64,000 nt of DNA from an uncultured Paracoccaceae bacterium (GCA_947492585.1 CANLND010000001.1:62001-126000); one strand, 5' to 3'; counted from the stretch's first letter, positions 55,266-64,000 are shown. Numbers and translations: made by a program. The notes: generated by a model from the sequence alone, not told the origin.

Positions 55266-55727
55266 TCAGTTGGCCTTTTGCTCGGGATGTAATTTGGCGC
55301 GCGCCTTGGCGCGGGCCTTTTTGTTGTCCACAACGGACAGGCCCATGGCTTTGCAGGCGTCATTCACGATCTGCACCTCGCCTTCACGTTCCACATCGTC
55401 CGCCAGTACCACTTCCCACAGCGCATCTAGCGCGGCCATACGTTCTTCCAACCCGGTGGTTTCGCGGATCAGGCGGCCAAAGGTGTCCGTTTCCGGCGCC
55501 GCTGCATGCAATTTTTCGCAGGTGGCACGGACCTTGGCGGCCTCAAGCGCGTTGTGCTGATAGAGACGCGCCAGAATGCGGTCGATCAGGCTGATTTCTT
55601 CGACCTGATAGTCCCGGTCGGACTGGGCCACCCGCACCAACAGCGCCCCCAAGGCCAGCTCGGCATCCGGATCAGGCAGCGGCGTTGTTGTGCTGGGCCG
55701 AAAGGCCTGAAAGAGTTTTCTCAACAT
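55266..55727 (-). CDS. TerB-family protein, tandem gene 1
   Basis: 153 aa, homologous to the neighbour: ELALGALLVRVAQSDRDYQVEEISLIDRILARLY aligns with its N-terminal half. The second acidic loop is less conserved (VLADDVEREGEVQIV) and the tail is basic (NKKARAKARAKLHPEQKAN). GGGAG lies about 12 bases before ATG 55727. The pair probably arose by duplication and is likely co-expressed. Confidence 0.82.
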   Translation of the reverse strand: MLRKLFQAFRPSTTTPLPDPDAELALGALLVRVAQSDRDYQVEEISLIDRILARLYQHNALEAAKVRATCEKLHAAAPETDTFGRLIRETTGLEERMAALDALWEVVLADDVEREGEVQIVNDACKAMGLSVVDNKKARAKARAKLHPEQKAN

Positions 55728-55804
55728 GTTTCGTGTCTCTCCCAAATACGATGGCTTAGGTGAATGTCGTGGGCACGGCCCACCCGGTTTTTGTACCGCC
55801 GCAT

Positions 55805-56098
55805 TCAGCCGTCGACCCCCTCGATAATGATCATATCAGCAGATGCAATCGGGTCGCGTATGGCTTTTGCAGATTGATAACCGACAGAGTCATAACAGGC
55901 TTTTGCGGTTTCAAGGTCTTTGAACTCTATCACAACGGTACGCTGGCGCAGCGCCCCTTCACGCCGGTCCGTCTCCCCACCGCGGACCAGAAAACGTGCG
56001 CCAAAGCGGGCAAAGGGAGCCGCGTTTGCCTCAATATACGCCTGATACCCTGCCATGTCTTCAACGTCGACATGCCCAATCCAGTAGCCTTTGGCCAT
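55805..56098 (-). CDS. DUF1330 domain protein
   Basis: 97 aa ferredoxin-like alpha/beta protein (GYWIGHVDVEDMAGYQAYIEANAAPFARFGARFLVRGG, then VVIEFKDLETAKACYDSVGYQSAK). The dimeric alpha-beta barrel fold is shared with small monooxygenases, but catalytic residues are not established. ATG 56098 has AGGAG upstream. Directly upstream of the tandem TerB genes; likely one operon. Confidence 0.88.
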   Translation of the reverse strand: MAKGYWIGHVDVEDMAGYQAYIEANAAPFARFGARFLVRGGETDRREGALRQRTVVIEFKDLETAKACYDSVGYQSAKAIRDPIASADMIIIEGVDG

Positions 56099-56230
56099 CT
56101 TTTGCTCCTGATTGTGTTGATACGACACAGGCTGGCGCAGATCGCACACAAAGGCAATGTGTTGATTGGGCAGAGTTTCCCCGTTTTCCACAATGTTTGC
56201 GGAGCTTTGGCGGTAAACGGCCCGTCACAG

Positions 56231-56264
56231 AAAAACGCCCACCCGGTCACGGGGCAGGCGTTTT
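56231..56264 (-). terminator. terminator after valS
   Basis: On the minus strand, AAAACGCC pairs with GGCGTTTT around a GC-rich inner stem (CCC/GGG) and is followed by TTTTCTG. About 16 bp after the valS stop. Confidence 0.8.
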
Positions 56265-56279
56265 GCATGTGGCCGCGGA

Positions 56280-59200
56280 TCAGCCGATTTCAGCCAGACG
56301 ATCAAAGGCTTCTTTGATCTTGGCCTCTTCTTCTTCACGGGCCGCCAGATTGGCGCGCGCTTCGGCCACCACTTCGGCGGGGGCGCTGTCGGCGAACTTG
56401 GGGTTGTTCAGTCGTCCACGCAGGCCGCCCAGCTCTTTGGCCAATTTGCCCAGCGTTTTTTCAAGGCGGGCCTTTTCTTTGGCCACATCGATGATCTCTG
56501 CCAAGGGCAGGGCAAAGGCCGCGCCGGGGGCCGGGATGGCGATGCTGCCTTTGGGGGCCTCATCGGCCGGTGTCAGGCTTTCAATGCGCGCAAACCGTTT
56601 GATCAGCGCTTCATTGCGGTCCCAATAGGACTGCCCGGCGGCGTCGATCTGTGTCACCACCATGGGCACCTGTGCACCGGCGGGCACATTCACCTGCGCG
56701 CGGGCTGAGCGCACATTGTCAATGACCGCAATCACCCAGTTCATCTCGGCTTCGGCGTCCGCATCCACCAGATCCGCCGCCGTGTAGGTCGGCCACTCAG
56801 CATGGATCAGCATTTTGGAGGCATCACCGGTGTCAACGCCGCGCCCGTCAGTGACGTTCCAGATTTCCTCGGTCACAAACGGCATGATCGGGTGCATCAG
56901 GATCATCGACTGATCGATGGCCCAGGCATAAACGGCCTGCGTTTCATCCTTGGCCGCCTGGTCCTCACCATGGAAGATCGGTTTGGTGAACTCCAGATAG
57001 CGCGCGCAGAAGGTGTTCCAGAAAAAGGCATAAAGCGCATTGGCCGCGTCATTAAAGCGGAAGCTTTCCAGCCCCGCATCGACGTCTTCGCGCAGCTTGG
57101 CAACCTCACCAATGATCCAGCGGTTCAGGGGCAGGGTGGCCTTGGGCGGCTCGGCCCCGCGTTCAGCTGAGAACGCATCAATGACATTATCGCCATAAGA
57201 CGACGCCTGCCAGATCTTGGTGACAAAGTTCCGGTAGCCTTCAATGCGCTTCATGTCGAGCTTGAGCACACCGCCCAAAGCCGCCATCGCCGCCGAAGAG
57301 AACCGCAGCGCATCGGCGCCGTATTCATCAACGATATCCAAGGGGTCAATCACGTTGCCGGTGGATTTCGACATCTTCTTACCCTTGGCGTCGCGCACAA
57401 GCCCGTGCAGATACACGGTGTCAAATGGCACCTGATCGACCACAGCCAGCTGCATCATCATCATGCGCGCCACCCAGAAGAACAGAATGTCCTGCCCGGT
57501 GATCAAGGTCGAGGTCGGGAAATACTTCGCCATCTCCTCACTCTCGTTGGGCCAGCCCAGCGTGCCGATGGGCCAGAGGCCGGAGGAGAACCAAGTGTCC
57601 AGAACGTCGGGGTCGCGGAATAGACAATACCGTTTCTTTTTCCCAACCTCGTGCATTTCCATGTTGGGCACGTCATCGAAGCCTGAAATCCCACCTTCAG
57701 CGCGCTTTGCTTCAGCTTGATACTGATCGTAGGACGAGATGTAAGCCTCTGCCTCTGGTCCGTAGTATTCGTTAGCTAGCTTGATAGCTTCTTCTTCTGT
57801 TGTAGCACAGAACTGAACTGGTGCTTCGCTAGTATAGTGTTGTTTATCGGCGCTAACCGCCGGACCAAACCATACCGGGATCTGATGGCCCCACCACAGC
57901 TGGCGCGAGATGCACCAGGGCTCGATGTTTTCCAGCCAGTGGTAATAGGTCTTCTCACCGCTTTCAGGCAGGATCTTCACATCGCCATTGCGCACAGCAT
58001 CAAGCGCCGGGCCAACAATCTTGTCGGTCTCCACAAACCACTGGTCGGTCAACATCGGCTCAATCACCACTTTGGAGCGGTCGCCAAAGGGCTGCATGAT
58101 TGGCTTGTTCTCAACATAAGGCACAATGTTGGAGACTTCTGTCTCGTTGCCATCGTCATCTTTCACGGTAGTGACCTCAGTCACCATCACCGCCAGACCT
58201 TCGGCATTGATTTCTGCAACAACAATTTCGCGAGCTTGTGGTTCACTATGGCCGTCAATGAAACGATTTTTGCCGCGCAATTCATCCGGAACGAGGTTAA
58301 TCGTGTCGATGAAGTTGGCCGCAACGGTTTCGCGTTGTGAAACTTCAGTATTTTCTGAAACTGCTCCAAATTCAACCAGCGTTTCAAACAGCGGTTTTGT
58401 AGATTTTCCGATCTTGGAGGCGAGAGCCGCCGCCTCCGCATAGGGCGCACCATCCGCGCGCATCGCACCTTTGGTGTCCATCAGGCGATACATCGGAATG
58501 CCGCCGCGTTTTGCAACTTGATAGTCGTTGAAATCATGCGCGCCGGTGATCTTTACCGCGCCCGAGCCAAAGTCTTTGTCGGGGTATTCGTCCGTAATGA
58601 TCGGGATCAGGCGGCGGTGCTCTTTGGGACCCACGGGGATTTCCACCAGCTGGCCAACGATGGATGCATACCGCTCATCCGACGGATGCACCGCGACCGC
58701 GCCATCGCCCAGCATGGTTTCAGGACGCGTGGTTGCGATAGAGATATAATCGCGGGTCTCTTCCAGCGTGATGGTGCCGTCTTCGTCTTTCTCGACATAG
58801 GTGTAGGTCGCACCACCCGCCAGCGGGTATTTGAAGTGCCACATATGGCCGGGGGTCTCGATATTTTCGACCTCCAGATCCGAAATGGCGGTCTCAAAAT
58901 GAGGGTCCCAGTTGACCAGGCGTTTGCCGCGATAGATCAGACCCTTGTTGTACATTTCAACAAAGACTTTGATGACGGCGTCGTGGAAGTTGCCGTCCGC
59001 CTCGTCCGCAGGGGCACCCGGGGCGCCAGACATGGTGAAGGCCGTGCGCGAGAAATCGGCCGAGGCGCCCAGGCGTTTCAGCTGATTGATGATAGTGCCG
59101 CCAGATTGGCCTTTCCAGTCCCAGACCTTTTCGAGGAACTTTTCACGTCCCATTTTGGCGCGGGTTTGTTCACCGTTCTTGGCCAGTTCGCGTTCAACCA

Positions 59201-59477
59201 CCATCTGGGTGGCGATGCCTGCGTGGTCACAGCCGGGCTGCCATAGGGTGTCGAACCCTTGCATGCGTTTCCAGCGGATCAGGATGTCCTGCAACGTGTT
59301 GTTGAAGGCGTGCCCAATGTGCAAAACGCCAGTGACGTTTGGCGGCGGGATCATGATGCAATATGAGGACGCCTCAGGCTTGGCATTGGCGCCAGCTGTG
59401 AAGCAACCAGCTTGCTCCCAAGCGGTAAAAAGGCGGCTTTCAGCTGTGGCCGCGTCGAATGTCTTGTCCATCGCCAT
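56280..59477 (-). CDS. valS: valyl-tRNA synthetase
   Basis: 1065 aa class I synthetase. The HIGH-type motif is PPPNVTGVLHIGHAFNN near residue 45 and KMSKSTGNVIDPLDIV comes later. The editing (CP1) domain shows TTRPETMLGDGAVAVHP and a C-terminal coiled-coil arm (VAKEKARLEKTLGKLAKELGGLRGRL) follows. It is longer than usual because of a ~50-residue insertion around DKQHYTSEAPVQFCATTEEEAIKL between the GHQIPVWFGP and DVLDTWFSS motifs, and that stretch is AT-richer than the rest. Confidence 0.95.
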   Translation of the reverse strand: MAMDKTFDAATAESRLFTAWEQAGCFTAGANAKPEASSYCIMIPPPNVTGVLHIGHAFNNTLQDILIRWKRMQGFDTLWQPGCDHAGIATQMVVERELAKNGEQTRAKMGREKFLEKVWDWKGQSGGTIINQLKRLGASADFSRTAFTMSGAPGAPADEADGNFHDAVIKVFVEMYNKGLIYRGKRLVNWDPHFETAISDLEVENIETPGHMWHFKYPLAGGATYTYVEKDEDGTITLEETRDYISIATTRPETMLGDGAVAVHPSDERYASIVGQLVEIPVGPKEHRRLIPIITDEYPDKDFGSGAVKITGAHDFNDYQVAKRGGIPMYRLMDTKGAMRADGAPYAEAAALASKIGKSTKPLFETLVEFGAVSENTEVSQRETVAANFIDTINLVPDELRGKNRFIDGHSEPQAREIVVAEINAEGLAVMVTEVTTVKDDDGNETEVSNIVPYVENKPIMQPFGDRSKVVIEPMLTDQWFVETDKIVGPALDAVRNGDVKILPESGEKTYYHWLENIEPWCISRQLWWGHQIPVWFGPAVSADKQHYTSEAPVQFCATTEEEAIKLANEYYGPEAEAYISSYDQYQAEAKRAEGGISGFDDVPNMEMHEVGKKKRYCLFRDPDVLDTWFSSGLWPIGTLGWPNESEEMAKYFPTSTLITGQDILFFWVARMMMMQLAVVDQVPFDTVYLHGLVRDAKGKKMSKSTGNVIDPLDIVDEYGADALRFSSAAMAALGGVLKLDMKRIEGYRNFVTKIWQASSYGDNVIDAFSAERGAEPPKATLPLNRWIIGEVAKLREDVDAGLESFRFNDAANALYAFFWNTFCARYLEFTKPIFHGEDQAAKDETQAVYAWAIDQSMILMHPIMPFVTEEIWNVTDGRGVDTGDASKMLIHAEWPTYTAADLVDADAEAEMNWVIAVIDNVRSARAQVNVPAGAQVPMVVTQIDAAGQSYWDRNEALIKRFARIESLTPADEAPKGSIAIPAPGAAFALPLAEIIDVAKEKARLEKTLGKLAKELGGLRGRLNNPKFADSAPAEVVAEARANLAAREEEEAKIKEAFDRLAEIG

Positions 59478-59582
59478 AGATCTTGTCCTGCGTGCGTCTG
59501 TTCCGGGTTGTTTGATCTCATATCGAATGGGGCAGCGAAGGGAAAGGTGGCATCGTCACGCTAAACAGCGGTGGAGTGAACT

Positions 59583-59625
59583 GGCGCCGCGCTGGAATTG
59601 GGTATTTGTGGCCAAAATGAGGCGA
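59583..59625. repeat. dispersed intergenic repeat, decayed copy C
   Basis: TTGGGTATTTGTGGCCAAAA and AATGAGGCGA match the right half of copies A and B with substitutions; the hairpin half is largely lost. Confidence 0.5.
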
Positions 59626-59775
59626 TAAGGGATTTCTTAACCACGAATACTCTATGCTCGGGGGGCGGTACAGGCTGGGGAGCCGATGGCCGCGCCAAGA
59701 AGAGGCTGCCTTTGCCGCTGGTATTGCTTATCCCTTTGAGGACGGACGACCAGTGAGCAAAGGCACCGAGCCCTT

Positions 59776-59801
59776 GCTTCTTTTTGGCGGAAAATACCCA
59801 A
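59776..59801. repeat. dispersed intergenic repeat, decayed copy D (inverted)
   Basis: GCTTCTTTTTGGCGGAAAATACCCAA is the reverse complement of the repeat's right half (TTGGGTATTTTCCGCCAAAAAG...), close to copy A in spacing. Confidence 0.55.
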
Positions 59802-59831
59802 TAGAACGCCCTTGGGCGTTCTTCGTCGGTT

Positions 59832-60272
59832 TCAGCCTCCGGTGCGGTCTAGTTTTGTTGCTAGGTGGATCAAGCTTTCTGACGTGCGTACACCTCTGGC
59901 TGCGGCGATGCCATCGATTGTATCGTCGAGTTCTTGCGGCGTTTGCGCGCTGATCTGTGCCAGAAGATCAAACCGACCTGACGTTGTATGCACGATCTCG
60001 ACCCCTGACAAGCTGCGTAGTCTGGATACGACCTCGGGGCCTGAGCGTGGCTCGATTGAGATAAGTACCGTGGCTTGCAGCAACGGTCGGTCCAACGCGC
60101 TGTGACGCAGCGTGTAACCGGCGATGACACCTGTGGTTTCGAGCCGCTCCAATCGGGCCTGAACGGTGGTCCGGGCCAGACCCAAGTGACGCGCAAGGTC
60201 CGCCACTGGGCGGCGGGCATTTTCGCGCAACAACGTCAGTAGTCGCTGGTCCGTTTCGTCAATCTGCATCAT
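59832..60272 (-). CDS. Lrp/AsnC-family transcriptional regulator
   Basis: 146 aa. The N-terminal HTH is DETDQRLLTLLRENARRPVADLARHLGLARTTVQARLERLE, the C-terminal RAM ligand-binding domain follows (PLLQATVLISIEPRSGPEV, VEIVHTTSGRFDLLAQI). Start 60272 or 60269 is equally possible. Divergent from the ornithine decarboxylase-family gene, which it probably controls; the amino acid it senses is unknown. Confidence 0.9.
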   Translation of the reverse strand: MMQIDETDQRLLTLLRENARRPVADLARHLGLARTTVQARLERLETTGVIAGYTLRHSALDRPLLQATVLISIEPRSGPEVVSRLRSLSGVEIVHTTSGRFDLLAQISAQTPQELDDTIDGIAAARGVRTSESLIHLATKLDRTGG

Positions 60273-60373
60273 CGTCCCTGCCTTTCGCAGTCAATCCCCA
60301 GAAGTTTGAGCGTATCGCCGGGAGAAATCGACGGTTTTCTAAGCGATCCTGAAAGAAAGCGTGAGATTATATC

Positions 60374-61510
60374 ATGGAACACACTCTTCCATCGTGGCGT
60401 AGCCCTTACGCCCATTTGGCCAGCCGACAGCCAGATCAGCCAATTTTGTACTTTAGCCCTCAGATCCTGTTGCAAACGGCGGATCGGTTTTTGTCTCATT
60501 TTCCGGGACTGACCACATATGCGGTTAAGGCAAACGCGCACCCCGAGATCTTATCAAATCTCGTGGCGGCGGGCGTGTCGAGCTTTGATGTAGCGTCGCC
60601 CGCTGAAATGGAGGCGGTGCGCGCCGTTCGAAAAGATGCGACGCTGCATTACAACAACCCTGTGCGATCCGAGGATGAGATCCAGCGCGGGATCGCGCTT
60701 GGCGTGCGCAGTTGGTCAGTGGATGATGCAGTTGAGTTTGCCAAGCTGTCGAATGTCGCCAAAACCTGTGAAATATCGGTGCGCTTTGCCTTACCGGTTC
60801 CTGGCGCTGCATATGATTTCGGCAGCAAATACGGTGCCTCTCCACAGAAGGCGGAGCGTCTGTTGCAACAGGTTGCGTCTGAGGGGTACCGGCCATCTTT
60901 GTGCTTTCATCCGGGCACACAGTGCGAAGACCCATTTGCCTGGAACAGCTACATTACCGCAGCGCGCGATATTGTCGGGGCATCAGGTGTTGCAATAACG
61001 CGCTTGAACGTCGGAGGTGGATTTGCGGCCAACCGCACAGGTGCGGCGCCGGATCTCAAAAAGGTCTTTTCCACCATTCAGGCCGCACATGCCAAGGCGT
61101 TTGGTCCACGTGGTCCGACGCTGTTGTGTGAACCCGGGCGGGCAATGGTCGCTGAGTCCTGCACCCTTGCGACGCGTATAAAGGGAATGCGGGCGGATAA
61201 ATCTGTGGTTTTTCTGAACGACGGTATTTACGGTGGATTGGTGGACCTGCGGGATATGGGGCTTTCTGGGCGTGTGTGTGTCGTTGGACCCAATTCAGAG
61301 GTTCGACGTGGGTCGAAACTGCCTCGGGTGGTGTTTGGTCCAACCTGTGACAGTTTGGATCGTCTCCCAGATGGGTTGCCTTTGGCCAGGGATGCGCGCG
61401 TTGGAGATTATGTATTGTTTCCGGGCTTAGGTGCATATTCGGCGGCTATGACAACAGGTTTTAACGGGTATGGCCTGAAAAAGATTGTGACGGTCATGGA
61501 TCTGACATGA
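60374..61510 (+). CDS. ornithine/diaminopimelate decarboxylase-family PLP enzyme (ODC-type)
   Basis: 378 aa fold-type III PLP enzyme (alanine-racemase-like barrel). The Schiff-base Lys is K52 in TYAVKANAHP, the glycine-rich phosphate region is LNVGGGFAANRTG, and the active-site Cys is in FGPTCDSLDRLPDG. LVDLRDMGLSG and EPGRAMVAES fit eukaryotic-type ODC, shorter than DAP decarboxylase. It would make putrescine from ornithine, though other basic amino acids are possible. Divergent from the Lrp gene across 101 bp. Confidence 0.88.
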   Translation: MEHTLPSWRSPYAHLASRQPDQPILYFSPQILLQTADRFLSHFPGLTTYAVKANAHPEILSNLVAAGVSSFDVASPAEMEAVRAVRKDATLHYNNPVRSEDEIQRGIALGVRSWSVDDAVEFAKLSNVAKTCEISVRFALPVPGAAYDFGSKYGASPQKAERLLQQVASEGYRPSLCFHPGTQCEDPFAWNSYITAARDIVGASGVAITRLNVGGGFAANRTGAAPDLKKVFSTIQAAHAKAFGPRGPTLLCEPGRAMVAESCTLATRIKGMRADKSVVFLNDGIYGGLVDLRDMGLSGRVCVVGPNSEVRRGSKLPRVVFGPTCDSLDRLPDGLPLARDARVGDYVLFPGLGAYSAAMTTGFNGYGLKKIVTVMDLT

Positions 61511-61850
61511 TCCGTACGCTGCCGTTACGATATCGAAAGTATTTTGCGACAGGCTGACTGTAGTCTTTCGCCTCAGGAGGCAGGGCGAGATCCAGTCACG
61601 GAGATTGGTTTTATTCGAACGGCGTTCGGACAGGCCCATATAGGGGGAGGGGGTGGCTGTCACACTATTGTTGATATGCCGTGTGTTGCGGACGCCTTTG
61701 TAGCCCCCACGTAAATGATAGGTTCGATGCCTCTGGCACCCCCAACGGGGGAAGGTCATGATCGTGTTGATATACGGCGGGTTTGGACCAGTTCATGTGT
61801 AAGAGGTGAGCAAAGACCAGACGCGCACTCAGAACCGGAAAGTGAAAAGG
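61511..61850. other. intergenic between ODC-type gene and DUF2235 gene
   Basis: 340 bp; an in-frame GTG at 61806 could start the DUF2235 gene earlier. No other gene, hairpin of note or repeat is seen. Confidence 0.4.
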
Positions 61851-62930
61851 ATGGTATTAAAGCAGCTAAGCAAATCTTTTCTGGAATGGTTGGGGCGCCC
61901 CTTGCGTTCGGAACATTCTGCAGAGAGCAAGCTGCGCGGGCCGCAGGCCCATGTGATTATTCTCGATGGAACGATGTCGACACTGGATCCCGGGCATGAA
62001 ACCCATGCAGGCCAGCTCTTTCATATGTGTGTTGAAATGGGGGGCGCTGTCTCGGTGTTCTACGAGGCGGGCGTGCAATGGCGAGGGTGGAAAAGTGCGC
62101 CAGACGTGATGATGGGGCGTGGTATCAATCGCCAAATCCGCCGGGCGTATGGGTATTTGGCGTCACGCTACCGCCCCGGTGACAGCATCTATTTGTTCGG
62201 CTATTCGCGCGGGGCGTATGCGGTGCGTTCACTGGCTGGAGTGATTGATCAGGTCGGGTTGCTGCGCGCCGAAGACGCAACCGTTCGCAATATTCGCACA
62301 GCCTATCGGCATTACCAGCACAACTGCGCTCCTGAGATCGCCGCAAAGTTCACCGCAGCCTTGTGCCATCAGAATGTTGAAATCGAAATGGTTGGCGCCT
62401 GGGATACGGTAAAGGCGCTGGGCATGCGGCTGCCATTGCTATGGCGCTGGGCCGAAAATCAGCACGCCTTTCACAACCATCAGCTGGGACAGCATGTAAA
62501 AAATGGCTATCAGGCGCTGGCATTAGAAGAAACCCGTCAGGTCTTTGCCCCTGTGTTGTGGGAATGCCCCGAAGGGTGGAATGGCCATGTGGAGCAGGTT
62601 TGGTTCCGGGGCAGTCACGGCGACATCGGTGGACAGCTTGGAGGCATGGAAGAGGCGCGTCCGCTGGCCAATCTGTCGTTGGTGTGGATGTTGGAAAAGG
62701 CTGAGGATTGCGGCCTTCCGCTGCCGCAAGACTGGCGGATGCGGTTCCCTGTGGATCCCACTGCGCCCTCCGTCGGGACTTGGCGCGGATGGGGTAAAAT
62801 ATTCCTCCTGCGCGCGCGCCGTACGCCCGGGCGGGATCCGAGCGAGCGCTTGCACGGCAGTGTGCGCCATCTCAGCCAACAGCATGACATGACAAATTGG
62901 TCAAAGATGAGCAGCCGTTCGTTACGCTGA
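61851..62930 (+). CDS. DUF2235 alpha/beta hydrolase-like protein
   Basis: 359 aa. The DUF2235 pattern: HVIILDGTMSTLDPGHETHAGQL, then YLFGYSRGAYAVRSLAGVI with Ser nucleophile in GYSRG, VGAWDTVKALG and VWFRGSHGDIGGQ with Asp/His. Some members are type VI phospholipase effectors; here no VgrG or immunity gene is adjacent, so a housekeeping lipase/esterase role is as likely. ATG 61851 is chosen; GTG 61806 adds 15 residues. No signal peptide. Confidence 0.8.
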   Translation: MVLKQLSKSFLEWLGRPLRSEHSAESKLRGPQAHVIILDGTMSTLDPGHETHAGQLFHMCVEMGGAVSVFYEAGVQWRGWKSAPDVMMGRGINRQIRRAYGYLASRYRPGDSIYLFGYSRGAYAVRSLAGVIDQVGLLRAEDATVRNIRTAYRHYQHNCAPEIAAKFTAALCHQNVEIEMVGAWDTVKALGMRLPLLWRWAENQHAFHNHQLGQHVKNGYQALALEETRQVFAPVLWECPEGWNGHVEQVWFRGSHGDIGGQLGGMEEARPLANLSLVWMLEKAEDCGLPLPQDWRMRFPVDPTAPSVGTWRGWGKIFLLRARRTPGRDPSERLHGSVRHLSQQHDMTNWSKMSSRSLR

Positions 62931-63072
62931 GGGTTCCCGTGTCACAGAGCGGATATTGATGACAGGCTGCGCCCCAAGCAAAGCATAGATTTTGGCGCCG
63001 GGAACGCCGCTTTGTGCGTCACGCCGCACGCCGCCCGTGGGATCAGGCGGCGCGACACTCTGGCGGAACGGA

Positions 63073-63942
63073 TCAGGCCACGTTTTCCAATGACACTTTT
63101 GGGCTGACACCCAGTGCAAAACAGACATCGCGCGTCAGCTCTGGGCGATTGAGAGTATAAAAGTGCAGCTTTTCTACGCCGCCGTCGAGCAGTTCAGAGC
63201 ACAGTTCTGTACAAATCGCAGTGGCCAGCAGGTCTTCGCGGTTGTCGCGCGCGGCTTTGTCAAAGGCATCATCAACCCACGCCGGAATTTTGGTGCCGCA
63301 GCGCTGGGCAAAATTGCGGGCACCTTTCCAGTTTTCGATCGGCAGGATTCCGGGGATAATCTTGCTGGCATCAATACCGGATTTTTCGCACGCATCCCGG
63401 AAACGAAAGAAGGTTTCCGCCTCAAAGAAAAACTGCGTCAAGGCTTCGTCAGCACCTGCATCAATCTTGCGTTTCAACCATTCGACGTCAGCGGCCTGGG
63501 TGGGGGCTTCGGGGTGTGGATCAGGATAGGCCCCCACGCGCAGTGAAAATTTGCCGGTTTCGGCCAAGGCTTCGATCAGCTCGACAGAATTGGCAAACCC
63601 GTCTGGGTGTGGGGTAAAGACACCTGTGCCTTTTGGCGGATCGCCGCGCAGGGCCACGATTTCATTCACGCCAGCCTCAGCAAACTGGTTGGCGATCTCA
63701 AGTGTTTCGGCCTTGGAGGCATTCACGCAGGTGAGGTGCGCGGCGACATTCAGGCCCGAGGATTTATGCAGGGTCGACACCGCCTCGCGGGTCAGTTCGC
63801 GTGTGGTGCCGCCCGCACCATAGGTGACAGACACGAACCGAGGAGCCAGCGGCGCCAGCACCTGAACCGTGTCCCACAGACGGAACGAGGCTTCCAGGTT
63901 CTTTGGGGGGAAAAATTCAAATGAAATCTGGGGCGTCGGCAT
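63073..63942 (-). CDS. metF: methylenetetrahydrofolate reductase
   Basis: 289 aa FAD-dependent TIM-barrel reductase producing 5-methyl-THF for methionine synthesis. ISFEFFPPKN (active-site Glu), VSVTYGAGGTTRE, AHLTCVNASK, IVALRGDPPKG and EALTQFFFEAETFFRFRDAC identify the family. ATG 63942 is the family start with AGAGGA upstream. Its upstream region lies at the window edge. Confidence 0.95.
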   Translation of the reverse strand: MPTPQISFEFFPPKNLEASFRLWDTVQVLAPLAPRFVSVTYGAGGTTRELTREAVSTLHKSSGLNVAAHLTCVNASKAETLEIANQFAEAGVNEIVALRGDPPKGTGVFTPHPDGFANSVELIEALAETGKFSLRVGAYPDPHPEAPTQAADVEWLKRKIDAGADEALTQFFFEAETFFRFRDACEKSGIDASKIIPGILPIENWKGARNFAQRCGTKIPAWVDDAFDKAARDNREDLLATAICTELCSELLDGGVEKLHFYTLNRPELTRDVCFALGVSPKVSLENVA

Positions 63943-64000
63943 GTGATGCTGTCCTCTTGTTGATTTATGCTCTTGTTGCACGCGGCCGCATGTGAGACAA

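Larger units (their letters stand above)
59478..59831. other. intergenic between valS and Lrp gene
   Basis: 354 bp, no credible gene. It holds two decayed copies of the dispersed repeat (59583-59625 direct, 59776-59801 inverted) and should contain the valS promoter. Confidence 0.5.

Noticed and set aside
60273-60373. Possible speF-type RNA leader upstream of the ODC gene
   Set aside because: Only 101 bp separate the divergent starts, far too short for the ~400-nt leader, and no matching structure is visible.
62922-63128. Short minus-strand ORF of 68 codons at the end of metF
   Set aside because: Overlaps metF in another frame; no ribosome-binding site or family match can be supported.

Overview
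The window looks like chromosomal DNA from an alphaproteobacterium of the Rhodobacterales, most likely the marine Roseobacter group. This rests on gene content and protein similarity to families I recognise (LolCD, short-type ProS, HdaA, the phaZ-phaC-phaP-phaR cluster, ParE, an LdtR-like MarR regulator, a DUF1007/NicO pair), moderate to high GC, and tightly packed operons with ATGA overlaps. There are no rRNA or tRNA genes, CRISPR arrays, phage modules or complete insertion sequences that I can support. Most of it is housekeeping sequence with several accessory islands.

Layout. 1-4.4 kb: the 3' part of methylmalonyl-CoA mutase, a TerB/J-domain protein, an EEP-fold hydrolase and a small exported protein whose tail looks frameshifted. 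4.4-7.8 kb (minus): a perM-hdaA-ppx operon. 8.1-13.9 kb: three RTX-type secreted proteins (two tandem paralogues sharing an N-terminal domain I do not recognise, and one spondin-RTX fusion) with proS between them. 14.5-16.5 kb: lolC-lolD. 16.6-21.9 kb (minus): a small membrane transporter, two unknown envelope proteins, a NicO/DUF1007 metal pair and a PLP decarboxylase. 22-29.2 kb: parE, a low-GC orphan, a MATE exporter, an aspartate aminotransferase, an Xre regulator with sdhE, and a MarR regulator. 29.4-32.2 kb: gloA, thyA-folA, a cold-shock gene and an ArsC-like gene.

32.2-34.8 kb (minus) is the most notable locus: a four-gene bufferin-type RiPP operon made of a DUF2282 precursor peptide, a DUF692 multinuclear iron oxygenase, a DUF2063 partner and a DoxX membrane protein. 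A strong hairpin separates the precursor gene from its maturation genes. 35-37 kb is thrS. 37.3-41.8 kb holds a DUF3179 protein, two alpha/beta-hydrolase-fold proteins (one lacking its nucleophile), a VOC protein and a GFA-like protein. 41.8-47.4 kb is the polyhydroxyalkanoate cluster: phaZ divergent from phaC, then phaP, an orphan solute-binding protein and phaR. CTGC-N3-GCAG palindromes, the reported PhaR operator type, lie upstream of phaC/phaZ and phaP.

47.6-54.7 kb (minus): a DegT-family aminotransferase, then a polar amino-acid/amine ABC transporter followed by a PuuA-like glutamine synthetase and a class I amidotransferase, which suggests uptake and gamma-glutamylation of an amine or basic amino acid. 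54.8-59.5 kb (minus): two adjacent TerB-family genes, a DUF1330 protein and valS. 59.8-64 kb: an Lrp regulator divergent from an ornithine-decarboxylase-family gene, a DUF2235 protein and metF. A dispersed intergenic repeat with the core CCCCGGGGTATTT...GGCCAAAAAGAAG occurs in at least two good and two decayed copies.
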